Shown: positions 30,515-38,732 of the stretch, piece by piece
Numbering within the stretch: the first letter of the stretch is position 1
How the letters are laid out: each line of letters starts with the position of its first letter
DNA from: Xylophilus sp. GOD-11R
GTDB taxonomy: Bacteria > Pseudomonadota > Gammaproteobacteria > Burkholderiales > Burkholderiaceae_C
Assembly (NCBI RefSeq): GCF_033546935.1
Contig: NZ_CP137854.1
Coordinates: 1-64,000 of the forward strand
Length of the DNA: 64,000 bases
Reading direction: 5' to 3'
The notes under the pieces: model-generated
What the model was told of the DNA's origin: nothing
The model's database searches: none
What the model saw: only the letters and a program-made list of their open reading frames with translations
Position numbers and translations under genes: made by a program

Positions 30515-31236
30515 ACGGAGCGGCTCACTACCCCAAACACTGGACTGCAGCCGTGGCGCGGGAGGATTACGCCAAGTATGCGCCCCATTTGGTGACCGTG
30601 AATGATCGGGCTGCGACGAGGGAGGCGATTATTGCTTCATTGCGCTTAAAAAATGGCCAGGTTTTTGAAAGATCGTCATGGGGGGCGCACAAGACCAAGC
30701 TGGCAACCGCTTTGGAAGATTGGCATTACTCGATGATCGCCATTCATCATGCGGGGCGAGCGGCAAGTTGCTCAAGTCCAATGGAGCACATACATAATAT
30801 CCAACATTTTCATCAAAATAGGCGACACTGGCCCGACATTGGCTATCACTACGCGATTGGATGCGAGGGCGAAATTTTCGAGGCCGAAGACATTCGTCTG
30901 AAAGGAACTCATCTTGAAAATTACAATTCAGGTGCGATAGGAATTGTGATGCTTCAAAATCTTTCTGAGCCGGAAGATGCTAACGATAAGATTTCATATG
31001 GCCTTAGATTTGCGAAGAAAATTGGCTTGATAAAGCCCCCGGAAATTTCCGCTGCGCAAATCAAATCTCTAAAAAATGTTATCGAAGTTCTCAGACAATT
31101 TTTCGCCATTAAGCAGCTTGGCGGTCACTGTGAGTTTCCCCATCAAAAGTCTGCTGAAGCCAAGCTATGCCCGGGAAGACATGGCTTGGTGTTGGTTGAT
31201 GAACTTCGGGCGTGGGCCAAACTCCCAGGGCCTTGA
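30511..31236 (+). CDS. N-acetylmuramoyl-L-alanine amidase, probable type VI effector
   Basis: A 241-residue PGRP/amidase_2 enzyme that cuts the bond between MurNAc and L-alanine in peptidoglycan. Zinc ligands fit: His in IAIHHAG (about 90), His in LGGHCEF (about 207) and Cys in KLCPGRH (about 222). The catalytic Tyr lies in DIGYHYAIG (about 113). There is no signal peptide, consistent with type VI delivery by the overlapping PAAR protein rather than Sec export. Composition is AT-rich relative to the chromosome. A phage lysin origin is the alternative, but no other phage genes are present. Confidence 0.85.
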   Translation: MNGAAHYPKHWTAAVAREDYAKYAPHLVTVNDRAATREAIIASLRLKNGQVFERSSWGAHKTKLATALEDWHYSMIAIHHAGRAASCSSPMEHIHNIQHFHQNRRHWPDIGYHYAIGCEGEIFEAEDIRLKGTHLENYNSGAIGIVMLQNLSEPEDANDKISYGLRFAKKIGLIKPPEISAAQIKSLKNVIEVLRQFFAIKQLGGHCEFPHQKSAEAKLCPGRHGLVLVDELRAWAKLPGP

Positions 31237-31289
31237 GTGACGTAAAAAATTTCGCCCGATTCTCAAACGGGCTATCGATATAAAAAAGC

Positions 31290-31736
31290 GTGATGATTGC
31301 GGAAATTCAATCGACGGTTTGTGCACGTCTTAAGAATTACTGTTACCAAATAAAAGATTATTTTTTCGTTTATCCAAAAAAATCCATTGCGATGGTTATT
31401 GTTTCGCTCGTGTGGACATTCTGCGGCGTCGTGACCGTGGACCATTTTGAGGACGAAGGGTATATGATATTTTTCATCAAGGAAAAGCCGACGCTCTTTC
31501 AATTCAAGTTTCGGGATTCGTATCGGTCCGATGCATATGGCGCAGAAGTAGAGTGGCGCAAAAGACAAGACGATTATGGAAACTGGCTAATGACTTCGCC
31601 CGAATTTGAAGAGTTTGCAGACTATTGCTGGCATCGGTTTGGCATCTCGGATACTGGTAGGTTAGACAATTATGACTTATGTGTTGTAAAGAGTGGCAAG
31701 GACAAAGGCTCGAGCAAATGGCCGTGGCCGTATTGA
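31290..31736 (+). CDS. Membrane-anchored protein of unknown function, candidate immunity protein
   Basis: A 148-residue protein I cannot assign to a family. One membrane helix (about 33-50, AMVIVSLVWTFCGVVTV) follows a short basic cytoplasmic N-terminus, so the C-terminal ~95 residues (Tyr, Asp and Trp rich) should face the periplasm. That topology and its position 53 bases after a peptidoglycan amidase effector fit an immunity protein acting where the toxin acts. Known amidase immunity proteins are usually fully periplasmic, so this would be a different design. Composition is strongly AT-rich. The immunity role is inference from context only. Confidence 0.65.
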   Translation: MMIAEIQSTVCARLKNYCYQIKDYFFVYPKKSIAMVIVSLVWTFCGVVTVDHFEDEGYMIFFIKEKPTLFQFKFRDSYRSDAYGAEVEWRKRQDDYGNWLMTSPEFEEFADYCWHRFGISDTGRLDNYDLCVVKSGKDKGSSKWPWPY

Positions 31737-31861
31737 AGCGGACGGATTGCGCAGGCATTTGGTTGACTGACGTCAGAAATATAACTGGCAAAGAAGCTAC
31801 GACGAATGGATGGCCGCTATTTTCTGATTGTTTGCTATAATGTTTTTTGGTATGCGTTTTA

Positions 31862-33070
31862 CTAACAAAACAGTTTTTCAGGCACTGGTTCGAGTTGCTG
31901 GTTGAATGCGGGCCGATCGATGAATGGCCTTGGCGGTGTTGACGCGGGTCGACATGGCTGAATGCGGATATCAACCATGCGCCAGACCGAGCCATTCCAA
32001 GGCGGGCTCAAGCCAAGAGGGCCGATCAACCAATCCGGCAAGCGCGGGGGCACCTGGCGGATCGCTCCGCTCTCGACGGCGTTGCGACAGGCGTCCATCG
32101 TCAAATGACCGCCCTCGATCCGGCCTCGGCCCAATCGTTTCCAGGTACCTGCCGTCTGGCGGTAGAAAAGCGGTGGGGCAGCCGGCGTTGCGCCCGCCGG
32201 TCCTTGCAGCAGGATGGCTTCGTCGATGACTCGTCGTCGAGGTCGGCGAGCTCACCGTCCTGGAACGCCGTGTTGGCGAACAGTACGCACAGCGCGCAGA
32301 ACCAGAACGGGTAGGACGCGGCACTGCGCGTGGCGGACAGCGGCTGCACGCAGAAGAAGGCCAGCGCCACCAGCCAGACCACTGCGAAGGCCAGCGCGGG
32401 CGGCACGAACGGGGTTGAGCGCCCACCAGAAGCGGCGCACGGCAGCGAATGTATCGGCGCGACCCAGCACCGCCCCCATGCCCACGCCAAAGGCCGATGC
32501 CGTCACGGTGAACAGGAAGGGCTGCGTGGTGATGAGCCGTCGCACGCCGGTCAGGCCGATGCTTTCCATGAGCCAGGCGGCCGCCCAAAGCAAGGTCCAG
32601 AACACGGCGGTGAGCGCGGCGGCCAGCAGCACGGCCAGCGCGTTGCGCCAGGCGAAGGCGAACAGCCGGTGGTGCGTCAGCCGCGAGCGGCTGGACTCGC
32701 GGCTGGCCGCGAGCGTGGCGAGCACGAAGCCCAGCACGGCGAAGGCGAGAATCCAGTCCATGCCGGCAAACGGAAAGCGCGCGCTGCCCGCCCCGGCGTA
32801 GGCGCCGAGCAGCGCGAAGAGCGCGCCCAGGGCGAGTGCGCCGCACCAGCGCGCGCGGCCGGCTGTCGGCGCGTCGTCGCTCATGTACCAGGCCAGCGCC
32901 AGCGCCAGCGCCAGCGCAAGATGGGTCATCGCCGCCCGCCACACGGCCTATGGCGCGGCGGAGGTCGGTTCATGCAAGCACCACAGCGCCAGCCCCAGGC
33001 CGATCAGCAGATAGGGCAGCAGCGCGTGGGTGCGCAACGACGGGGCTTGGCGGTTGTCGGTAGGCGGCAA
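31862..33070 (-). pseudogene. Degraded DUF4153 membrane protein gene
   Basis: Read leftward from a TTG at 33070 (after GGAGG), a first helix (LLPYLLIGLGLALWCL) is followed by an in-frame TAG at 32948-32950. The same frame resumes with more helices, including LLWAAAWLMESIGLTGVRR typical of DUF4153. Near 32413 the frame shifts (WALNP, then FVPPALAFAVVWLVAL in another frame). Near 32230 it shifts again to a segment beginning VIDEAILLQGPAGATP, possibly the C-terminal tail. The total is shorter than a usual DUF4153 protein, implying an internal deletion. The region below about 32000 is the least certain. Confidence 0.6.
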
Positions 33071-33389
33071 CGAGTCCTCCTGGTTTTCCGCGATCTGGTG
33101 GAACGGGCGTGATTCTCAATGTCGATCACCGCAGCCCGGCACCATTGCAAGCGTGCTTTCCATGCTGACCGGCGCTTACAGAGCCGAGCGATTCGTGTGC
33201 CCCGGCCGGCCCGCTTGGCGCGATCCGATGCACGACATTTGCCCCGTCGCGTCGACGAGGCGCGGCCGGGATTGGCGTCCTGTCTGCTTCTAGCGGTCAA
33301 AGCCGCATTCCGTGATCCATGGTCGCGGCGTTCGCCATCCGATCCGTTTCATGGCGGCTCGGATGGGAGGGCCAAGCTTTCTAGCCAAT
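33071..33389. other. Non-coding stretch between the DUF4153 relic and hipBA
   Basis: About 320 bases in which I see no convincing gene on either strand, no hairpin terminator and no mobile-element end. It is GC-rich, changing to AT-rich near 33385 at the hipBA control region. Confidence 0.5.
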
Positions 33390-33500
33390 AAGATCATTAA
33401 AGCAATCTTTTTGATGAATTAGATCACTGAAATGATCATGAACGCATTGCGTTGCTGATGAAGCTTTGCTAATTTCAGTAATCAATCTCTATTAAAAGAT
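33390..33500 (+). promoter_or_regulatory. hipBA operator/promoter region with repeated boxes
   Basis: Two related 18-base boxes begin 30 bp apart: AGATCATTAAAGCAATCT (33391-33408) and AGATCACTGAAATGATCA (33421-33438), sharing AGATCA, AA and ATC at the same offsets. Each is also an imperfect inverted repeat (AAGAT/ATCTT; GATCA/TGATC). A third palindrome, ATCT at 33485 with AGAT at 33497, sits just before the start codon. Spacing of three helical turns suggests cooperative HipB binding, as in E. coli autoregulation. Confidence 0.55.
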
Positions 33501-33504
33501 AGCG

Positions 33505-33810
33505 ATGATGAGCATCGAGCAAAATCTCCTGCGCGCACGCAAAGCCGCACATCTCACGCAGCAGCAACTAGCCGACGCTGCTGGCCTGACCCGAATGACG
33601 GTCAACAAGACCGAATCCGGCGCAGGCGATCCCCGGCTTTCCAGCGTGATCGAAATGGCGCGCGCTCTGGGCATGGAGCTCATCTTGGTTCCAAGCGTCT
33701 TGCAGCCCGAGGTCGAGGCCTTCCTGCGCTCCGGCGGCCGGGTGCTGGGCCAGCCGGTCGGCGCCGGCGCTCCGCCCTCTATCGTCGACAGCCTGGGCCG
33801 GCCTGCGTGA
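33505..33810 (+). CDS. hipB: HipB-like XRE antitoxin
   Basis: A 101-residue DNA-binding antitoxin. The helix-turn-helix spans about 8-60 (AHLTQQQLADAAGLTRMTV, then SSVIEMARALGMEL). A C-terminal tail (about 70-101) would contact or be degraded from the toxin complex. ATG codons lie at 33505 and 33508; either may be used. The stop overlaps the hipA GTG start (GTGA), the usual antitoxin-first order. It is expected to bind the upstream boxes and repress the operon. Confidence 0.88.
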   Translation: MMSIEQNLLRARKAAHLTQQQLADAAGLTRMTVNKTESGAGDPRLSSVIEMARALGMELILVPSVLQPEVEAFLRSGGRVLGQPVGAGAPPSIVDSLGRPA

Positions 33811-35108
33811 GCACTTCCATCAAGTATCTGCGTCTGTACCTGCACCTGCCCGACCGCAGCCGGCGGGCGATCGGCTATCTCTCGCAGTATGGCGACATCC
33901 TGCGTGCCTCCTTCGACCGCGATTACATCGACGACCCCGCGCGTCCCACGCTGTCGCTGGCCTACCAAGGCGCCAACGAGGCCGACACGCGCGCCATTCT
34001 GCAGTCCACCCGCGACGAGCGCTTGGTGCGCAGCAATGGCCGGTGGCCGGCGTATTTCGCCAACCTGCTGCCCGAGGGCCACAACCGCGAGCGGCTGGCG
34101 GGCGAGCGCCACTGCAGTCCGGACGACGAATTTGAGCTGCTGGCCGCCGCTGGCCACGACCTCATGGGTGCGCTCGAGGTGGAGCCCGTGCCGGCGCGCG
34201 AGGGTATTCCCGACACGGTGCGCCACTGGCACACGGCGCTCGGCCTGGACGTGCTGGAGCCGGGCTTCGTCGAATATCCGGTGGAGGACGCCGCTTCGCT
34301 GCCGGGGGTGGTAACCAAGTTTTCCGCCATTTACGACGGGCGCCGCTACGTGGTCAAGAAGCATGGCGCGGCCGGCTCCACCATCCTCAAGCTGCCCACG
34401 AGCCGGCACCCCGATCTGGTGGCCAACGAGTTCACTGGATACCGCCTCTGCGAGGCGCTCGGGCTCGATTGTGCTGATGCGCGGGTCATCGCGCAGGTCG
34501 AAGCGGCACTGCCGCAAACCTTGCCCCACGACGAAATTCTGGCGGTGTCGCGCTTCGACCGTGGGCCCGACGGCCTGCGGGTACACATGGAGGAATTTGC
34601 GCAGGTGCTGCAGTACGAGCCCCGCCAGAAGTACGGCCGCGAACTGGTCGGCGACTACGCCCGCATGCTGCGGCTGATCGAAGCGCTCTCGGCCCGGCGC
34701 GTGGCAGATGTGCGCGAATTCATCGGCCGCTTCGTCGCCTTCGTGCTGCTCGGCAACACCGACGCGCACCTGAAGAACTGGGCGCTGATCTATCCCGATG
34801 GACGGCAGCCGGTGCTGTCGCCGCTGTACGACCCGGTCTGCGTGACCGCGCTGTTCGAGGCGGTAGCGCCGGGCGATTACGGGGTGAACCGCGCCATCGA
34901 TCGCACGCTGCGCGCGTTCGGCTGGAACGAACTGGAAGCACTCCTGTCGGCGGCCGGACTGACGCGGGTGCCCAATCACATCCGACTGGCCAAGGCGCTG
35001 GTGCGACAGGCGCGGGCGCAATGGCCGGCCGTCTTGAAAGACGCCCCTGACGCCGTGCAACGCTGCGTGGCGGAGCGCCTGGCGGGCGGCGTGGCACTCA
35101 CGGCGTAA
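33807..35108 (+). CDS. hipA: HipA-like serine/threonine kinase toxin
   Basis: A 433-residue type II toxin kinase. E. coli HipA phosphorylates glutamyl-tRNA synthetase and induces persistence; targets differ among homologues. The HipA N-terminal domain (about 1-110) is followed by the kinase fold. The catalytic loop is LGNTDAHLKNWAL (Asp about 319) and the metal-binding Asp is in SPLYDPV (about 342). The nucleotide-loop region reads LPGVVTKFSA where many relatives have GxQxK, a mild divergence. ILKLP and NEFTGYRLCEALGL are conserved. It appears intact. Confidence 0.88.
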   Translation: MSTSIKYLRLYLHLPDRSRRAIGYLSQYGDILRASFDRDYIDDPARPTLSLAYQGANEADTRAILQSTRDERLVRSNGRWPAYFANLLPEGHNRERLAGERHCSPDDEFELLAAAGHDLMGALEVEPVPAREGIPDTVRHWHTALGLDVLEPGFVEYPVEDAASLPGVVTKFSAIYDGRRYVVKKHGAAGSTILKLPTSRHPDLVANEFTGYRLCEALGLDCADARVIAQVEAALPQTLPHDEILAVSRFDRGPDGLRVHMEEFAQVLQYEPRQKYGRELVGDYARMLRLIEALSARRVADVREFIGRFVAFVLLGNTDAHLKNWALIYPDGRQPVLSPLYDPVCVTALFEAVAPGDYGVNRAIDRTLRAFGWNELEALLSAAGLTRVPNHIRLAKALVRQARAQWPAVLKDAPDAVQRCVAERLAGGVALTA

Positions 35109-35291
35109 TGTGGCTGTAGGGCAACGATGGTCTGCGCGCGTGTTCTAACCCGTAAGCAGACGGCCGCAACTGAAACTCGGCTTACCCGTCTTTACAAATT
35201 GTGGTCATGGCCTTCACGCCTTGTCGCTAACTTGTGCCGATCGGCTTCGTGCGCTCGTCGCAATCCCGAGCCGCTTCGAAAGGCAAGACAT

Positions 35292-36125
35292 ATGGACCCC
35301 GTTCTCGACACATCCGCTGGCCCGCACCATCCGTCGGCACCGTTGCCGGCGCCGACTTCCGGCACGGCCAACAAGCCGCTGTGGGCGGCGGTCGGCGTGC
35401 TCGGCGTGGCCGTGGCCGCGCTCGGCGGTACGCTGCTATGGCAGAACGTGCACGGTGACGACCCCACGCCGCAGTCGGTCGCCTCGGCCGCCGGCACGGC
35501 GCAACAGCAGACGCTGAGCCGTGAAGACGTGCTGTCTGAACGGACGAACGCCACTCCAGTGCCGGCCCCTGCGCCTGCACCGGTCGTCGCCGCGCCGGCG
35601 CCAAAGCCCGCCGTCAGCAAGCCCGTGGTGACTGCGCCGCGCTCCGGCGGCAGCGGCTACACCGGCAGCTACGCCCCGCAGGCTGTGGCGAGCAGCCGGG
35701 CCCCGGTCTGCGCGGATTGCGGTCGCATCGAGTCGGTCACGCCGATCCAGCAGGCCGCGCCGGCCACGGGCCTGGGCGCTGTCGCGGGTGGTGTGCTCGG
35801 CGCCGTGCTGGGCAACCAGGTCGGCGGCGGCAGCGGCCGCACGGCGGCCACCATCCTGGGCGCGGGCGGTGGCGCTTACCTGGGCAACACGGTCGAAAAA
35901 CGCACCCGCACCACGACCACCTACCAGATTCGCGTGCGCATGGACGACGGCAGCGTGCGCACCTACGAGCACAACGCACCGGTGCCGGTGGGCCAGCGCG
36001 TGACGGTGGAGGGCAACGGTTTCCGGCTCGGCCAGGGCCAGACCTATTCGACCCACGCGGCGCAGAACCCCTATTACCAGACGGTCAACGAGCCGCGGGG
36101 CACCTACTCCACCAGTCGCTACTGA
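35292..36125 (+). CDS. Glycine-zipper 2TM domain protein
   Basis: A 277-residue envelope protein. A short N-terminal tail precedes one membrane helix (about 32-50, AAVGVLGVAVAALGGTLLW) and a Pro/Ala-rich linker. The glycine-zipper 2TM domain (about 158-200) has two Gly-spaced hydrophobic segments: GLGAVAGGVLGAVLGNQVGG, then TILGAGGGAYLGN. A C-terminal beta domain follows (YQIRVRMDDGSVRTYEH), as in SlyB/YmgD-like proteins. Such proteins support envelope integrity. CADCG near residue 137 is a small cysteine pair. The ATG at 35292 is chosen; upstream frame to 35127 lacks features. Confidence 0.82.
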   Translation: MDPVLDTSAGPHHPSAPLPAPTSGTANKPLWAAVGVLGVAVAALGGTLLWQNVHGDDPTPQSVASAAGTAQQQTLSREDVLSERTNATPVPAPAPAPVVAAPAPKPAVSKPVVTAPRSGGSGYTGSYAPQAVASSRAPVCADCGRIESVTPIQQAAPATGLGAVAGGVLGAVLGNQVGGGSGRTAATILGAGGGAYLGNTVEKRTRTTTTYQIRVRMDDGSVRTYEHNAPVPVGQRVTVEGNGFRLGQGQTYSTHAAQNPYYQTVNEPRGTYSTSRY

Positions 36126-36257
36126 GCGCTTTGGCACGCCGCGAGGCCGGTCACGCAACTGCCGGCCACGCCAAGGTAGCCCGTCGGCGACGGCCTACCG
36201 GCGCAGCGGCGATCGTCTGCCGCACGCGATCCGCGGCATGCGGGCACACTCGGGCGC

Positions 36258-37214
36258 ATGTTCGCCCACCCTTCCACCCGCCCACCGGCCAGTCTGCAAG
36301 GGCGACTGTGGCTGCTGGCCAAGGTGTTGTGGTGGCCGGTGCGCACGGTGGTGTCGCCGCTGTGGAAGGCAGCCGTGCTCTGGACCGAGGCCGAAGGACT
36401 GCGCATGAGCGCGGCGATGTCGTTCTACGGCATCCTCAGCCTGGCGCCGCTGCTGGTGCTCATCGTGGCCATCTTCGGCTGGTGGGTCGACCGCAACCTG
36501 CTCGAAACCAGTCTCGTCACCCAGATCCAGGCGGTTGTCGGCGACCGCGGCGCGGAGGTGGTGCGCCAGGCCATGGAAAGCGCGCAACGCCCGGCCGAGG
36601 GCTTGCGAGCGTCGATCATCGCCACGCTGCTCCTGGTGGTCGGTGCGACCGGTGTCTTCGCCGAGCTGGAATCGGCCATGGAGCGCATGTGGCTGCAGGG
36701 CCGCAAGCCGCCGGAGACGCCCTGGTGGCACACCGCGTCCTTGCGCCTGCGCGGCGTGGCCTATGTGCTGGCGATCGGTTTCCTGCTGCTGGTGTCGCTG
36801 GTCGTCACCACCGCCTTCCACATGATCGAGATGCAGATTGCGCGCTGGCACCTGCTGGCGCCGCTGCTGCGCCTGGGCAATGAGAGCTTGTCGTTCCTCT
36901 TCACCGTGCTGCTGTTCAGCGGCCTGATGCGCATGTCCAGCGGCCCCAAGCCGCCGCTCCGATACCTCGTCACCGGCGCCTGCCTCGGCGCGCTGCTGTT
37001 CGCCGTCGGCAAACACGTGCTGGCGTTCTACCTCTCCAACACCGCCGTCGTCTCCGCCTACGGCGCCGCTGGCTCGCTGGTCGTGGTGCTGGTGTGGATC
37101 TATTTTTCGTCAGCCGTCCTGCTCTTCTCCGCCGGCTGCGCGCAGGCACTGGCAGAAGAAGCAAAGCTCGTCCATGCCAACTCCAACACGAACACAAGCG
37201 TCCACCACGCCTGA
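36258..37214 (+). CDS. YihY/BrkB family inner-membrane protein
   Basis: A 318-residue protein with about six membrane helices, of the YihY/virulence factor BrkB family. The family segment LRMSAAMSFYGILSLAPLLVLIV splits near residues 48-70, and GASxS-like AYGAAGSLVVVLVWIYFSS near 260-280 closes the domain. The old RNase BN label came from misannotation; proposed roles are transport or envelope functions and remain unsettled. No terminator hairpin is unique to it, but the 147-bp repeats begin within 60 bases of its stop. Confidence 0.88.
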   Translation: MFAHPSTRPPASLQGRLWLLAKVLWWPVRTVVSPLWKAAVLWTEAEGLRMSAAMSFYGILSLAPLLVLIVAIFGWWVDRNLLETSLVTQIQAVVGDRGAEVVRQAMESAQRPAEGLRASIIATLLLVVGATGVFAELESAMERMWLQGRKPPETPWWHTASLRLRGVAYVLAIGFLLLVSLVVTTAFHMIEMQIARWHLLAPLLRLGNESLSFLFTVLLFSGLMRMSSGPKPPLRYLVTGACLGALLFAVGKHVLAFYLSNTAVVSAYGAAGSLVVVLVWIYFSSAVLLFSAGCAQALAEEAKLVHANSNTNTSVHHA

Positions 37215-37254
37215 AACAGGTTCAGGGCTTCCGCACAAGCTCCCGACAGCCAGA

Positions 37255-37824
37255 ATCGGGAGCCACCCCTGATAGCTCATATCCATGCAGAGCCAGGCCA
37301 GGGTCTCCCTGGACTCGGCGAAGCCTTCCCCCCGGGGATGACGAATTACAGCCCGCGAAGCGGGCTGAAGAGCCGAGGGGCCCCGATCGACAACCAGCAC
37401 CAGGCGCCACCCCCCGATAGCGCTCATATCCCGACAGAGGCGCGCCAGGGTTTCCCTGGCGCAGGCGAAGCCTTCCCCTCGGGGGATGGCGAATTACAGC
37501 CCGCGAAGCGGGCTGAAGAGCCGAGGGGCCCGATCGACAACCAGCACCAGGCGCCACCCCCCGATAGCGCTCATATCCCGACAGAGGCGCGCCAGGGTTT
37601 CCCTGGCGCAGGCGAAGCCTTCCCCTCGGGGGATGGCGAATTACAGCCCGCGAAGCGGGCTGAAGAGCCGAGGGGCCCGATCGACAACCAGCACCAGGCG
37701 CCACCCCCCGATAGCGCTCATATCCCGACAGAGGCGCGCCAGGGTTTCCCTGGCGCAGGCGAAGCCTTCCCCTCGGGGGATGGCGAATTACAGCCCGCGA
37801 AGCGGGCTGAAGAGCCGAGGGGCC
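37255..37824. repeat. Tandem array of 147-bp hairpin-rich repeats
   Basis: Units start at 37338 (148 bp), 37486 (147), 37633 (147) and 37780 (first 45 bases only). A diverged copy of the unit's later part lies at about 37255-37337. The units at 37486 and 37633 are identical by eye. Each holds perfect stems AGCCCGC-gaa-GCGGGCT and GCGCCAGGG-ttt-CCCTGGCGC, and the first sits inside an outer pairing of CCCCTCGG with CCGAGGGG. The last partial copy ends at the fpr stop codon (37825). Because 147 is a multiple of 3, several frames stay open on both strands; these are not genes. It may act as terminator or mRNA stabiliser for both flanking genes. Confidence 0.9.
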
Positions 37825-38598
37825 TTATTTTTCAGCGAACGCACGTTCGATGACGAAGTCGCCCGGCGTGGAGGTATTGCCTTCCTTGAACCCGCGCGCT
37901 TCCAGCAGGTGCTTCAGATCGGCCAGCATGGCCGGGCTGCCGCAGAGCATCACGCGATCGTCGGCCGAACTGAGCGCCGGCACGCCGAGGTCCGAGAAAA
38001 TCTTGCCGTTTTCCATCAGCTCGGTGATGCGGCCCATGTTGCGATAGCTCTCGCGGGTGACGGTGGGGTAGTAAAGCAGCTGCTTCTTCACCATCTCGCC
38101 CAGGAACTCGTGCTGCGGCAGATGCTCGGTGACCATGTCGTGGTAGGCCAGCTCGTCGATCTGGCGCACGCCGTGCACCAGGATCACCTGCTCGAAACGC
38201 TCGTACGTTTCCGGGTCGCGGATGATCGACAGGAACGGCGCCAGGCCGGTGCCGGTGCCCAGCAGATACAGGCGCTTGCCCGGCAGCAGGTAGTCGCACA
38301 ACAGGGTGCCGGTGGGCTTGCGGCCGACGATGATCGGGTCGCCGACCTGAATGTGCTGCAGGCGCGAGGTGAGCGGGCCGTCGTCGACCTTGATGCTCAG
38401 GAACTCGAGGTGTTCCTCGTAGTTGGCGCTGGCGATGCTGTAGGCGCGCAGCAGCGGTTTTTCATTGACCTTCAGGCCGATCATGGTGAAGTGGCCGTTG
38501 GAGAAACGCAGCGACGGGTCGCGCGTGGTCGTGAAGGTGAAAAGACGATCGGTCCAGTGGTGGACGGAGAGGACACGTTCCTCGTTGAAAGCGCTCAT
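37825..38598 (-). CDS. fpr: Ferredoxin--NADP reductase
   Basis: A 257-residue flavoenzyme exchanging electrons between NADPH and ferredoxin/flavodoxin. The FAD motif RAYSIASA is at about 50-57 and the NADP-binding GTGTGLAPFLS at about 115-125. The C-terminus VIERAFAEK ends with a residue pattern of the proteobacterial subclass-I Fpr. The ATG at 38598 (MSAFNEERV) is the conserved start; upstream codons to 38697 are not. Its 3' end abuts the repeat array, the likely site of transcription termination. Confidence 0.93.
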   Translation of the reverse strand: MSAFNEERVLSVHHWTDRLFTFTTTRDPSLRFSNGHFTMIGLKVNEKPLLRAYSIASANYEEHLEFLSIKVDDGPLTSRLQHIQVGDPIIVGRKPTGTLLCDYLLPGKRLYLLGTGTGLAPFLSIIRDPETYERFEQVILVHGVRQIDELAYHDMVTEHLPQHEFLGEMVKKQLLYYPTVTRESYRNMGRITELMENGKIFSDLGVPALSSADDRVMLCGSPAMLADLKHLLEARGFKEGNTSTPGDFVIERAFAEK

Positions 38599-38732
38599 GT
38601 CGGTCGGCTCTGCGGGGGGTCGGGGTGGACAACTGGAAGGGAGGATGCCGCAAGCTCGCGGCGAAACCGCCGATGTTAGCCCGTGACCGAATCGCATTCA
38701 GCCATATGCATATGGCCTCGGCTGCGGCAGGG

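Noticed and set aside
31737..31861. Possible insertion-sequence end or attachment site beside the type VI cassette
   Set aside because: No terminal inverted repeat, target duplication, tRNA fragment or integrase could be found by eye.
37222..38679. Long open frames with 49-residue protein repeats on both strands
   Set aside because: The 147-bp DNA unit is a multiple of three without stops, so several frames stay open together. They are by-products of the non-coding array, and on one strand run into fpr antisense.
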